DNA of 64,000 nt, from positions 95,526,826 through 95,590,825 of the forward strand of contig NC_134093.1 in assembly GCF_000715075.1 (NCBI RefSeq), written 5' to 3'. Below the pieces are notes generated by a model. The model was not told the origin of the DNA, ran no database searches, and saw only the letters and a program-made list of their open reading frames with translations. Below, piece after piece: positions 10,435-21,747 of this stretch (positions within the stretch are counted from its first letter, which is position 1; every line of letters starts with the position of its first letter). The position numbers and the translations under genes were made by a program. This stretch comes from Nicotiana tabacum (Eukaryota; Streptophyta; Magnoliopsida; Solanales; Solanaceae).

Positions 10435-11960
10435 CAACCGTTCATCCTCGAACGGACATAGAAAAGTACCTGGGCTGGTGAAAAAGTGGGGATATCTACT
10501 CCGTATATCGGACTCGGACTCCCAAGTAGCTGCCTCAATAGGTTGACCTCTCCACTGCACTCGAACTGAAGGGTATCTCTTTGATCTTAACTGGCGAACT
10601 TGCCGAGCTAGAATTGCCGCCAGTTCCTCCTCGTAAGTCAAATCCTTGTCCAATTGGACAGAGCTGAAATCTAACACATGGGACGAATCGCCATGATACT
10701 TTTGAAGCATGGACACATGGAATACCGGATGAACAGTTGCTAAACTAGGTGGCAACGCAAGCCTGTAAGCCACCTCTCCCACTCTCTCCAGAATCTCAAA
10801 AGGTCTGATATACCTAGGGCTCAATTTGCCCTTCTTTCTGAACCTCATTACACCCTACATGGGTGATACCCGAAGTAACACTCTCTCTCCGACCATGAAT
10901 GTAACATCACAAACTCTACGGTCAGCATAACTCTTCTGCCTGGACTGAGCTGTGCGAAGTCGATCCTGAATAATCTAGACCTTATCCAAGGCATCATATA
11001 CTAAGTCTATGCCCAACAACCGAGCCTCTCCCGGCTCGAACCACCTAACTGGCGACCGACACCGCCTACCATATAATGCCTCATAGGGAGCCATTTGAAT
11101 GCTCGACTAGTAGTTATTGTTGTAGGCGAACTCTACAAGGGGCAAGAACTGATCCCACGATCCTCCAAATTCTATAACACAAGTGCGGAGCATATCATCC
11201 AAGATCTGAATAGTACGATCGGACTGTCCGTCCGTCTGAGGATGGAATGATGTGCTCAACTCAACCCGCGTACCCAACTCACGTTGTACTGCCCTCCAAA
11301 ATGCGAGGTAAACTGCGTACCTTGATCAGAAATGATATACACGGGCACACCGTGAAGACGGACGATCTCACGAATATAATCTCTGCTAACCGCTCCGAGG
11401 AATAGGTAACTGCCACAAGAATGAAATGTGCTAACTTAGTCAGCCTATCCACAATAACCCATACGGCGTCGAACTTCCTTTGAGTCTGTGGGAGTCCAAC
11501 AACAAAGCCCATAGTGATACGCTCCCACTTCCACTCAGGAATCTCCATCTGCTGAAGTAAACCACCGGGTATCTGATGCTCATATTTTACCTGCTGACAG
11601 TTTAGGCACCGAGCTACGTAAGCAACTGTATCTTTCTTCATCCTACTCCACTAATAATGTTGCCGCAGGTCATGGTACATCTTGGCAGTGCCCGGGTGAA
11701 TAGAATACCGAGAACTGTGAGCCTCCTCAAGGATCAACTCGCGAAGCCCATCCACATTAGGCACACAAATACGACCCTGCATCCTCAAAACTGCGTCTTC
11801 TCCAACAGTAACCTTCTTGGCACCACTGTGCTGCACTGTGTCTCTAAGGACAAGTAAATGAGGATCATCATCCTGCCGATCTCTGATGCGCTCAAACAAA
11901 GAAAATCGAGCAACTGTACAAGCTAGAACAAGGCTAGGCTCAGAAACATCTAACCTCACG
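10427..11960 (-). pseudogene. Element B integrase and chromodomain (decayed)
   Basis: From 11960 downward: the pre-integrase region (EEAHSSRYSIHPGTAKMYHDLRQHY), CLNCQQVKYEH zinc cysteines, core WERITMGFVVGLP (first catalytic Asp replaced by Gly), ISDQGTQF in a shifted frame, FEPGEARLLGIDL, and the chromodomain [17 protein letters not shown] at about 10500-10560, stopping near 10427. Breaks include TAG for Trp at 11651-11653, TAG at 11107-11109 where element A has CAG (YQSSI), a stop at about 10975-10977, TAG at about 10855, and several frameshifts. The chromodomain would direct insertion toward marked chromatin in a live element. Confidence 0.88.
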
Positions 11961-11962
11961 AA

Positions 11963-13535
11963 CTAGTTGGCCAAGGCCTGAACATCTAATGCAAGCGGTC
12001 TCTCACCAACTGGAATATATGCAAGGCTACACATGCTGACTGACTTTCTACTCAAAGCATCGGCCACCACATTGGCCTTCTCGAGATAATACAATATAGT
12101 GATATCATAGTCTTTCAATAGCTCCAGCCACCTCATCTACCTCAAATTGAGTTCCTTATGCTTGAACAAATACTGCAAGCTATGATGATCAGTGAATACC
12201 TTACATGGCACGCCGTAAAGATAGTGCCTCCAAATCTTCAGCGCGTGAACAATGGCTGCCAGCTCTAGATCATGAATAGGGTAATTCTTTTCGTGAACCT
12301 TCAGCTGCCGTGAAGCATATGCAATAACCTTTTCACCCTGCATCAATACCGCACCCAGACCAATACGAGATGTGTCACAATATACTGTATAAGATCCTAA
12401 ACCTGTGGGTAACACCAATACCGGTGTCGTGGTCAAAGCAGTCTTGAGCTTCTGAAAGTTCGCTTCACACTCTTTTAACCACCTAAACGGGGAACCCTTC
12501 TGGGTCAATCTGGTCAACAGGGCTGCTATGGATGAAAACCCCTCCATAAATCGACGGTAATAGCCCGCCAAACCCAGAAAACTACGGATATCTGTAGCTG
12601 ATGTGGGTCTAGACCAATTCTGGACTGCCTCAATCTTTTTAGGATCCACCTGAATACCCTCTGCTAATACAATGTGACCCAAGAAAGCAACTAAACTCAA
12701 CCAAAACTCGTATTTTGAGAACTTAGCATATAACTGGCTGTCTTTCAGAGTCTGAAGAACGATCCAAAGGTGCTGCTCATGCTCCTCTCGACTGTGGGAG
12801 TAGATCAAGATATCATCAATAAACACAACCACAAAGAAATCCAAGTAGGGTTTGAACACCCGGTTCATCAAATCCATGAATGTTGCTGGGGAATTTGTCA
12901 ACCCAAATGACATCACTAGAAACTCATAATGCCCATACCGAGTCCGAAAAGTTGTCTTAGGAACATCGGATGCCCTAATCCTCAACTGATGGTAGCCAGA
13001 TCTCAAATCAATCTTGAAAACACCTTGGCACCCTGAAGCTGATCAAATAAATCATCAATCCTCGGCAATGGATACTTGTTCTTGACAGTGACTTTGTTCA
13101 ATTGCCGATAATCTATACACATCCTTATCGGTCCATATTTCTTCTTCACAAACAATACCAGTGTACCCCAGGGCGAGACACTAGGTCTAATGAAGCCCTT
13201 ATCAAGCAAATCTTGCAACTGCTCCTTCAATTCTTTCAACTCTAGCGGGGCCATGCGATATGGCGGAATGGAAATAGGCTGAGTGCCCGGAGCCAAATCA
13301 ATGCAGGAATCAATATCCCTGTCGGGTGGCATCCTTGACAGGTCTGCAGGAAACACCTCTGGAAACTCACGAACAACGGGCACCGAATCTATGGAAGGAA
13401 CCTCCGCACTAGAACCACGGACATAAGCCAAATAAGCTAGACACCCCTTCTCGACCATATGCCGAGCCTTCACATAAGAGATAACCCTGCTGGCAGAATG
13501 GCCAAGATTCCCTCTCCACTCTAATCGAGGCAACC
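11963..13535 (-). pseudogene. Element B reverse transcriptase and RNase H (decayed)
   Basis: The N-terminal part has [20 protein letters not shown], then [40 protein letters not shown]; the second part has the polymerase centre [20 protein letters not shown], and the RNase H motifs [29 protein letters not shown] and [10 protein letters not shown]. Both catalytic Asp of the FIDD box are present. A one-base deletion near 13003-13010 shifts the frame between the two parts, TAG at 12137-12139 and 11963-11965 interrupt the end, and another stop lies near 13537. Clearly recognisable but not translatable as one protein. Confidence 0.9.
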
Positions 13536-13965
13536 CCTACAAGGCTAAGGTCACCGTCTTGGCATGACAATCTAATATAGCATGATAAGGTGACAGCCAA
13601 TCCATACCCAGTATGACATCAAAATCAACCATGTCAAGAAGTAAAAGATCTACACGAGTCTCAAGACTCCCAATGGTGACCAAACACGAACAATAAACAC
13701 GATCTACAACAAATAGGAAGCAAAATAGGATGACACATAGGAGTAAGTAGATCCCGGATCAAATAAAACTGAAGCATCTCTACTGCAAACCGAAACAGTA
13801 CCTGTGATAATAGCGTCAGATGACTCAGCCTCGGGCGTGGCTGGGAAAGCATAACATCGAGGCTGGGCCCCACCACCCCGAACTACGTCCCTGGGACGGC
13901 CTCTAACTGGTTGGTCTCCACCTCTAATGGCCTGACCTCCATCTCTAACTATCTGGCCCCTACCT
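13536..13965 (-). pseudogene. Element B aspartic protease region
   Basis: In the frame of gag-pol one can read RCYAFPATPEAESSDAIITG, then VLFDPGSTYSYVSS, the Tekay-type active-site region (DPGS in place of DTGS), and further on VDFDVILGMDWLSPYHAILD. The stretch between these two motifs is frame-shifted, and a stop interrupts the junction to reverse transcriptase. Confidence 0.75.
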
Positions 13966-15430
13966 CTGGCTGTCTGACCCCTGCCTCTGGCTAGCTGAGT
14001 AGGTGGTGCAGCAACTGGTGCCGGAACTATGGCATGCGAACTCTGATGTTGTGAGCTGCCCGTTGCCCGAGGGCAAAATTTAGCAATGTGCCTCGGATCA
14101 CCACAAGTATAACATAACCTCGGCTGCTGTGATTGTTGACCCTAAAACTGACCCTGTCGACCTGAATAACCACCCTGATAACTCTGGAGTGGAGGTGCAC
14201 TAATAGGAGCTGGTGGTGCATTATAGGCTAGCTGGTCGGAATAATGCATCTGAGGGCCACGGCCACCTGAGGCACCGTGGGATGCATGGAGCGCTGAATG
14301 AAACGGCCTGGGAGGATGGCCTCTACCAAAAGTACTCCTGACTCTAGATAAGGCACCGCTGAACTCACTGGAATGACGAGGCCTCTTGTCAGACCCCTGA
14401 CCTCCCTGAGTAAGAACCATTTCGACTCGTCTGGCGATATTAGCAGCCGCATGAAAAGAAATCTCACTCCCAGTCTCCTTAGCCATCTGCAATCTGATAG
14501 GCTGAGCAAGTCCATCAATAAACCTCCTCACCCTCTCTCTCTCGGTCTCTCTCTCTCGGTGGGAAGCAGAAGAATGGCATGAGGGGCCAAATCCACAAAA
14601 TGGGTCTCATACTGAGTAACAGTCATACTGCCCTACTGGAGACGCTCAAACTTACGGCGATGCTCCTCTCTCAATGTGATAGGCAGAAACTTCTCTTTGA
14701 AGAGCTGAGAGAACTGGTCCCAAGTAAGAGCGGGCGACCCAGCTGGTCTGGTCAACAAGTAATCTCTCCACCATTTCTTGGCAGAACCAGTCATCTGAAA
14801 TGCAGCAAAATCAACCCCATTGGTCTCTACTATACCCATGTTTCGTAGAACCTTGTGACAGCTGTCAAGATACACCTGGGGTCCTCTGAAGAAGCACCAC
14901 TGAAGTGAATAGGAAAGAGCTTGGTAAACCTGTCCAATCTCCATAAATCCTCAAAAGACATAGCTGGCCCATCTCCGACATGTGCTGCAATAACTAACCG
15001 GCAGAACTAATCCGACTGGCTGAGCTACTGGAGCATGATACTGGGGAGCTATCTGCTCCAGAGTGGGAATGGTGGGAGTCTGGGCTCCTCCTCCAGCCTG
15101 AGAGACTGCTGGTGCCATGGGAAATGCGCCAGTCTGGGCCACACTCTCCATAAGGCCCACCAAACGGACCAAAGCGTCCTGAAGTACTAGGGTAGCAATG
15201 AACCCCTCCGGAACCTGAGCTGGTCCGGCAGGAACAGTCTGGGCTGGAACCTCCTCATCAAGCTCTATCTGAGGCTCCACTGCTAGGGCTGCTGCTCGGG
15301 CCCTAGGCTGAGCCCTACCCTTGCCTCGGCCTCTGGCACGGACTCGGCCTCGACCTCTGCCCCGCGTAGGAGCTGTCACTGGAGGCTCTGGCTGCTACTC
15401 AGCTGAGGAAGCGGTACGTGTCCTCGCCAT
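13966..15430 (-). pseudogene. Element B gag with zinc knuckle (decayed)
   Basis: The ATG at 15430 opens MARTRTASSAE, followed by an Arg/Gly-rich basic N-terminus, the capsid-like part (WWRDYLLTRPAGSPALTWDQF, VRRFIDGLAQPIRLQM) and a zinc knuckle CYTCGDPRHIAKFC at 14073-14114. After the knuckle come RG-rich repeats (ARGRGQTARGRGQ). Three in-frame TAGs lie at 15395-15397, 14633-14635 and 14142-14144, each at a place where CAG (Gln) is the likely ancestor. An AG-dinucleotide-rich tract near 14533-14570 (ERERETERERE) may be a slippage-prone site. Confidence 0.88.
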
Positions 15431-15632
15431 TTGCGAGAGAATAAGAGTAGAAGAGTTCAATCAGCATTGAGAAAGCAAAATCACACTACAGAGAAGAAAA
15501 GAAGTGAAACTTGTTCCTAAACTTCATAACCTCTGGAAGATAAGCACAGACGTCTCCGTACCGATCCTCCAGACTCAACTAAGCTTGCTCGTGAATCGTG
15601 AGACCTAGGCAACCCAATAAAATATCACCCTT
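15431..15632 (-). other. Element B leader
   Basis: Untranslated stretch between gag and the 5' LTR. The sequence next to the LTR (AATATCACCC) looks like a worn version of the Met-type primer-binding site seen in element D, but I cannot call it firmly. Confidence 0.4.
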
Positions 15633-16224
15633 TGTCATGACCCGAAATTTTTTACCGACGGGACCGTGATGGCGCCTAACATTTCACTTGCTAGGCAAGC
15701 CAACGTTAGAGAATCATTAAACCAATTCCTTATTTCCATTCAGTAATTAACAATAATTAACTAAGATGAAATATAATAAGTGCGGAATATCATAAAACTG
15801 TATTAACTACTACCACCCGGATCTGGAGTCACAATTCACGAGAATTCTAGAATTTGCTACAAGTAATAGTCAGAAAGAAATACAAATGTCTGAATAAAAG
15901 AAACAGTAGAACAGAAAAGATAGACGGGGACTTCAAGGTCTGTGAACGCCGACAGATCTACCTTGAGTCTCTGGACAGCAGACCAATAGCAAAATCTCGA
16001 TCAACCCGAGCCAGTATCAAAATCTGCACAGACAAGGCACCTACAAATCAACATGTACAATTTAACAGTGTATATGCAAATAATAGAAATGAAGAACTAA
16101 ACAGGAAATGTCGGGAGGGGAACATACTGAGGAGAATACAAGATAAAGAACTACAACAGAATGATCACCGGAGAAGTCAATATACCATGAATCTACAGGA
16201 ATAGTGAATACAGTAAGGTAAAAT

Positions 16225-16440
16225 GCACGGCATCACCCTTCGTGCTTTTACTCTAAATCTCACCATAAAATTAATAGAAACGGCACGGCATAACCCTTCA
16301 TGCATTAACTCTCATATCATGGCACGACATCACCCTTCGTGCATTAACACTCACAATATGGCACGGCATCACCCTTCGTGCATTAACACTCACAATATGG
16401 CACGGCATCACACTTCGTGCATTAACACTCTCCCTTATCA
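16225..16440 (-). repeat. 39-bp hairpin tandem repeat, second LTR
   Basis: Counterpart of the repeat at 8282-8495, again with five units of GCACG...CGTGC. Unit sequences differ slightly from the partner LTR (for example CATAACCCTTCATGC in the second unit), showing independent decay. Confidence 0.82.
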
Positions 16441-16673
16441 CAATGCAATGCATAAATAACAACAAAGAGATAGAATAACAAGTACAAACCTTACTTCAAC
16501 ATTTGGTTCCATAATATCAATTTCAACTTTGAAATAAAAACTCAATTATCACCGGAAAATCCGTAAACATGATAAGAGCGATAAATTGAACAACACTAGC
16601 ATAACACGTAGCAATTTGGCATAGGAATGAGACAATATAAGAAAAATAGAGAAACATGAAAAACAGGTAAATT

Positions 16674-16712
16674 GGCGGCGCATAAGTATTCGTCACCTCA
16701 CATATACGCCGC
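16674..16712 (-). repeat. LTR hairpin (element B, right copy)
   Basis: GGCGGCGCATAAGT pairs with ACATATACGCCGC around a loop containing TTCGTCACC. The stem is better than in the left LTR copy. Confidence 0.72.
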
Positions 16713-18207
16713 TCACATGAATTTCACTTAGCAAGTAATCTAAGATTCCTAATTCCCTCAAGTCAGGATTAGACACAACACTTACCTCGCTCCGAAGGCC
16801 ACTTAATTCTCAATCACAACTTTTTCTTTAAAATTCACCTCCAAACCACTCATATCTATTCAAAAATGACTCAATAATATCTAATATTGCTAAAGGAATC
16901 AATTACATTGCATAAATAAAATTTCCCAAATTTTCCTCCAAAATGTCAAAAAATTGACCCCGGGCCCGCTTGGTCAAAACCCGAGGTTCAGACCAAAATC
17001 CATTTACTCATTCATCCCTGAGCCCGAATATATAATTAATTTTGGAATCTGACCTCAAATTGAGGTCTAAATCCCCAAATTTCAGAAATCCCTTGTGTCT
17101 ACCCTAACCCTAATTCTATCATGAAAAATCTAGATTTTAGGTTGATAATTCAAGAAATATAATGGGTAATTGAAAGAAAATGGTTTAGAATCACTTACCA
17201 ACACTTTGGGGAAGAAAATGACTCTTAAAAATAATTATTTTTAAACTTTTAATTTTCATCAAAAATTCACAACTTGAGCTAGGGACCTCCGAATTCGATT
17301 CCGGGCACACGCCCAGGTCCCATAATTCGATACGGACCCACCGGGATCGTCAAAACACGGATCCGGGCCCGTTTACCAAAACTATTGACCGAAGTCAACT
17401 AAAATCAACTTTTAAGGCAAAATTTCTTATTTTCATTAGTTTTCAACATAAAAGCTTTTCGAAAACCTGCCCGGACTGCGCACGCAAATCGAGGAGGGTA
17501 AAATGAGATTTTTAAGGCTTAAGAGCGCAGATTCAAGTTCTAAAATATAAGATGACCTTTTGGGTCATCACACGTGTACCCAGTAAGTATCAAGCCTAAC
17601 CTCGAAGAGGTAGAGACGCGACGACCGACTTTGACACTTACTAAGGGTCAATAATAATAATGGAATTAAAACTAGAATATCCAAATCAACATGATTCACA
17701 GAGTTAACAATAATTTTATTTAACCACCAAAAATAATTAAATTCCTTCAAATGCAACAATTTCCAATCTATTAATTAAATTCACAAACTGCAATAAAAAT
17801 ATCAAGGCATCGAATAATAATTATTATTATTAGGCATGATTTCTGCCGAGGTCGTACGGCCTGATCCAGAGTGTCGTGTACACTGCCGATGGACGTGCGA
17901 CGCGATCCATAGATGCATCTATCCTACCGAGGCATTCGGCCCGCTCCACAAGAAATGAGGACATTTTCCTATGTATCTCTGGAAGGAGAGTATATTTATT
18001 ATAAGATCAATTCGAGAGGATGAACAATTTATTTTAACAATTAATTAATTTAAACAAAAAATTGAGCATATGATATTTTCATCTTTTAATATTTTCCCCT
18101 ATCAATTCACAATATATACCAAATAATTTAATTAAATAACGGATACAATTTACACAAGTAATCCATGCTTTGAGTCCTAAAATACCCGAATTTTAGCACT
18201 AATAGTT

Positions 18208-18245
18208 GCTACGCACGGACTCTCATCACCTCGTGCTTACGTAGC
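18208..18245 (-). repeat. LTR hairpin (segment C1)
   Basis: GCTACG-CACG pairs with CGTG-CTTA-CGTAGC around a loop with TCTCATCACCT. Compared with LTR A the inner stem has changed GTACG/CGTAC to GCACG/CGTGC, a compensated change; a CTTA bulge is present on one side. Confidence 0.72.
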
Positions 18246-18832
18246 CCCCACAATTAGCAACAATTATTAATTTAATTACCTATGGGGTAATTTTCCCCTC
18301 ACAAGATTACACAAGAGACTTACCTCAATTTGCTCCAATTTAATCCACTAGAAGGTCTTTTCCACGATTATCCAACTCTGTGTGGCTCGAATCTAGCCAA
18401 AATAATTCGATACAATCACTAAAATTTATAGGAATCAATTCCATAAGAAAATACTACATTTTTTAATAAAAATCCAAAATTAATTCAAAAATCGTCCGTG
18501 AGGCCCACATCTCGGAATCCAGTGAACGTTATGAAATATGAACGCCCACTCAACTACGAGTCTACCTATACCAAAATTACTTCCGATAACAATTCAGCCC
18601 TCAAATCCTCAAATCTATTCAAGAGGGTTTTCAAAAATTTTCAACTTAATTCACCAATTAAATGATAAAAATAGTGATGGATTTGGGTAATTTAACCAAT
18701 ATTGAGTTAAGAACACTTACCCCGTTGTTTTCTCTGAAAATCTCCCAAAAATCGCCACAATCCGAACTCCAAATCGATAAAAATGGAAAATCTGCCCAGT
18801 GACAAATTTTTACTGCCCAGAAAATAACCCTA

Positions 18833-19021
18833 CGTGATCGCAAACAATGCCACGCGATCGCGATGCACAAACTGGCCCAACTTACGCGATCGCGGACTTG
18901 CCCACGCGATCGCATAGAACAAATTTTTCTGTTGTCCAATTAAGCCTACGCGATCGCAACCCCATTCACGCGATCGCGTAGAACAAAGTCGCCTCTGCCC
19001 AAATTACACTACGCGATCGCG
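18833..19021 (-). repeat. Phased CGCGATCGCG array in LTR C1
   Basis: Seven words with N4 = GATC (a perfect palindrome) start at 18833/18853, 18885/18905, 18949/18969 and 19012. The three pairs are exactly 20 bp apart; pair-to-pair steps are 32, 44 and 43 bp. The word is preceded alternately by T (odd) and C (even members), and the even members are followed by TAGAACAAA-like text twice, so the array looks like amplified pair units. Confidence 0.9.
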
Positions 19022-19520
19022 TATAAGGAAATCAGAAGAAAAATACCAGCAGCTATCAGCAGTCTCCCAAAGGCCAAAAGTGATCCGTTAGCCGTCTGAA
19101 ACTCACCCGAGCCCCTCGGGACCTCAACCAAATATACTAACAAGTCCCAAGACATCATCCGAACTAAGTCGAACCCTCAAATCACACCTAACAATGCTAA
19201 AACCATGAATCATCCTCCAATTCAAGCTTAATGAAACTTAAGATTTCCAACTTCTACATTCGGTACCGAAACCTATCAAATCAAGTCCGACTGACCTAAA
19301 ATTTTGCACACAAGTCATAAATGACATAACAGAGCTATGAAATTTTTCGGAACTGGATTCCGACCCCGATATCAAAAAGTCAACTCTCCGGTCAAACTTC
19401 CAAACTTAAATTCTTGTTTTAGCCTTTTCAAGCCTAATTTAACTACGGACTTCCAAATAAAATTCTGAATATGCTCCTAAATCCAAAATCACCATACGGA
19501 GCTATTAGAACCGTCAAATC

Positions 19521-20154
19521 CCGATTCTGGGAGCGAGTCCACTTCTGCCAAACACTGACCGCACCTGCGATCCCAGCTGGGCAGGTTCAATCCCGCTTCT
19601 GTGACTCGAGGGCCGCTTCTGCGGTGCTGCACCTGTGGCCCAAAATGTGAAGGTGCAATTGCACCAAACACAGCAGTGCTTCATCAATCACACATGTCCA
19701 AAATTGTTCTGGGGTCGATCCGAATCATACCCAGAAACCCTGGGACCCCATCCGAATATACCAACAAGTTTCAAAACACATAACGGACCTACTCTAGGCA
19801 AAAAATCACATCAAACAACATCGATTCAATGAATCGCAACCAAATTCAAGCCTATTGAAACTATGAACATACGAATTCCAAAACTAATGTCGATTCATAC
19901 CAAAACAACTCTGATTGACTTCAAGTTTTACACATAAGTCATAAATGACATGACATACCTATTCCAACTTCCGGAATCGGAATCCGAACCCGATATCAAT
20001 AAAGTCAATTCCCGGTCAAACTTCTCAACCTTCCAAACCTTTAACTTTTTAATCTTCGCCAATTCAAACTGAAGCGACCTACAGACTTCAAAATCAACAT
20101 TCGGACACGCTCCTAAGTCCAAAATACCATACAGGGCTATTAAATAATATGCAA
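19521..20154 (-). repeat. LTR segment C2, second partial LTR in tandem
   Basis: After C1 the LTR text starts again at the word array and repeats the downstream part (ACCCTGGGACCCCATCC, CATAAATGACATGACA, TCCGGAATCGGAATCCG, CATACAGGGCTATTA). C1 and C2 are diverged copies of the same LTR portion but carry different words. The right edge near 20154 joins gag-derived sequence of element F. Confidence 0.65.
19522..19657 (-). repeat. Phased word array in LTR C2 (TTCT/ACCT type)
   Basis: Words CGCACCTGCG and CGCTTCTGCG with decayed relatives start at 19540/19560/19580, 19594/19614 and 19628/19648, all 20 bp apart; steps between groups are 14 bp. The words belong to the LTR A type, not to the C1 type lying 500 bp away. 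Confidence 0.75.
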
Positions 20155-20240
20155 AGACATCGTCCACCTTGCTCTCCCAATTAAGGTAGGAATTCAGACC
20201 ATGAATTCCTTCAAAGAATGGTATCGATATTTTATAGTTT
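20155..20240 (-). pseudogene. Element F gag fragment, left of element E
   Basis: Minus-strand reading gives KISIPFFEGIHGLNSYLNWE followed by SKVDDVFAYY, which resembles the conserved start of a Ty3/gypsy gag (usual form KIPPFxGKNDPxxYLEWExKVxxVF). The text is cut by element E on one side and by LTR C2 on the other. Joined across E, it continues the sequence at 26142-26180. Confidence 0.6.
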
Positions 20241-21747
20241 TGACGAGTGTAAAACACAACACGAAATTGATGATCGCTAGCCAAAGATAGTATAGTTAAA
20301 TTATCGTCTCCATAAGGATTGGATTTAAATAATATCCAAATAACTTACGATTTTCTGCTATTCTGGATGATCAATATTTGATTTGAAGTGATTATTAACT
20401 ATAATTAACTACTAAATTAAGATTACTACTAATTAGACTTGATCACAGAGAGTGAGATTTGAACTAAAACAGATTTTAACAATATGAGAAATAAGGATCA
20501 CGACAGGATATGTGTAAGATAGCTAGTTGGAATCTAATTCTGTTTTAATTTACTTCTAATGTTCTAATGATTCTTACGAATTCACTCGATGATTAGCTTA
20601 AACGTAAGGTTAAGATTCCTCTCTCGATTAAATCTGAACTCTACAAAATAAACTAATATAAAATAATTTGAAGATACGCAAGAATACGCTATGAACTAGT
20701 CTTTAGGAAAATGTCTCTCGAATATTCTCCTAACTTGGTTTAATCAACAATCCAAAAAGCTCTCGATTACGTAGAAGAATCACTAAATTAAACCAAATGA
20801 AATAATGCAAAGATAATCACAAAAATATTTCTCTTTCGATTAAATAAATCGGTGAATAATTTAGCAATCAATTCAAAGAAAAATAAATGTATTCAAACAA
20901 TTAAACAAGAGTTAAATCCACAAACAACACTCAAAACACCATATCCGTCAAAACTCTAGGGAAGATCTACTCCATATATATGGATAAAGTCATCACGAAT
21001 ACGTTTAAGAACATAGAAAACATCAAAGATAACTTTACGATACAAACTCCTATATTGCGCCGATTGTTGACAAGAGAATTGATGAAATGGTGTGTTCAAG
21101 CCGTAGTAACTCTCCAAAACTCTCCTAGGTCGAATCTCCATTCCAAAATTATGTTTACAGTGTATTTATACGGAGTATGGACGGACCTGGACTAAAATAT
21201 CCTCTCTAAACTGAAATAGGATTAACTGTGCGAAAAAATTCACATACGCATTGCATTAAGCATCCCATTATGCATCGCGTTCTTCAGAGACTTGGCCAAT
21301 TTCATTTCTGTTACTATTTTCTCTTGGCTAATGATGAATTGGGCATCCACCTAGTGTGGACACGTCAACTTGCATTCATAATTTTAAAGGATTCAATTCC
21401 TTAATATCTTATGAGAATTTTGGCTAGCCACTTCATGTGGCACGTCTTCCAAGAAGGCATGATAGGCCATTTACATGGCCTTGAGCATTTTTCTTTCACT
21501 TTTCATATGCATATGCAGTCCTCGACCCCTCGAACTCGATATCGGCTTAACTCTCGAACTTTTACTTAGACTTCAAAGTTTTTTTTCCACTTTAGCTCCA
21601 AAAAACTCGTCTTAGCCTAATCACAACCTATGCAACAAGAAACACATTATGAGTATAAATTCTTCATATTTTAGCTCACTACAATTAAAATATAGCAAAT
21701 AATAGGTACAATATAGCCAAAAATTAGTATTTTTATCCTACCATCAA
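20241..21747 (-). repeat. 3' LTR of element E (1.51 kb)
   Basis: Closely follows the copy at 24621-26136 along its full length with scattered substitutions and small indels. Inside it are TTTAGCTCCAAAAAACTCG and an AT-rich first half. No coding sequence. Confidence 0.87.

Larger units (their letters stand above)
7603..17572 (-). mobile_element. Element B: near-complete Tekay Ty3/gypsy retrotransposon
   Basis: Two LTRs in the same orientation (7603-10418 and 15633-17572) flank an internal region with gag, protease, reverse transcriptase, RNase H, integrase and chromodomain on the minus strand. The right LTR is the 5' LTR. About 11-12 differences occur in the first ~240 aligned LTR bases (my count by eye), so the insertion is old. 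No 5-bp target duplication is visible (ATAAA left, CGTGT right), suggesting a border deletion or recombination. Every coding domain is broken. Confidence 0.9.
15633..17572 (-). repeat. 5' LTR of element B (1.94 kb, deleted copy)
   Basis: Plus-strand ends TGTCATGACCC and GGGTCATCACA match the other LTR. Two deletions account for the shorter length: about 83 bp (junction near 16029, short AGA overlap) and about 790 bp (junction near 17225, CTTRAAAA overlap). The second removes the whole CGC-N4-GCG array. The 39-bp tandem repeat (about 16225-16440) and hairpin (16674-16712) are retained. Confidence 0.87.
17573..19520 (-). repeat. LTR segment C1 of a third gypsy element
   Basis: Matches LTR A in reverse complement, from CCCAGTAAGTATC/CTAACCTCGAAGA at its left edge through the palindrome block (about 17835-17960), the hairpin (18208-18245) and the word array (18833-19021), to the CATACGGAGCTATTAGAACC segment near 19495. 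It lacks the LTR terminus on the right, where segment C2 begins. No protein-coding content. Confidence 0.75.

Noticed and set aside
14373..14848. Plus-strand frames of 69 and 89 codons
   Set aside because: They lie antisense to recognisable gag of element B.
7603..17572. A 5-bp target duplication for element B
   Set aside because: ATAAA on the left and CGTGT on the right do not match, and shifting the borders by a few bases does not help.
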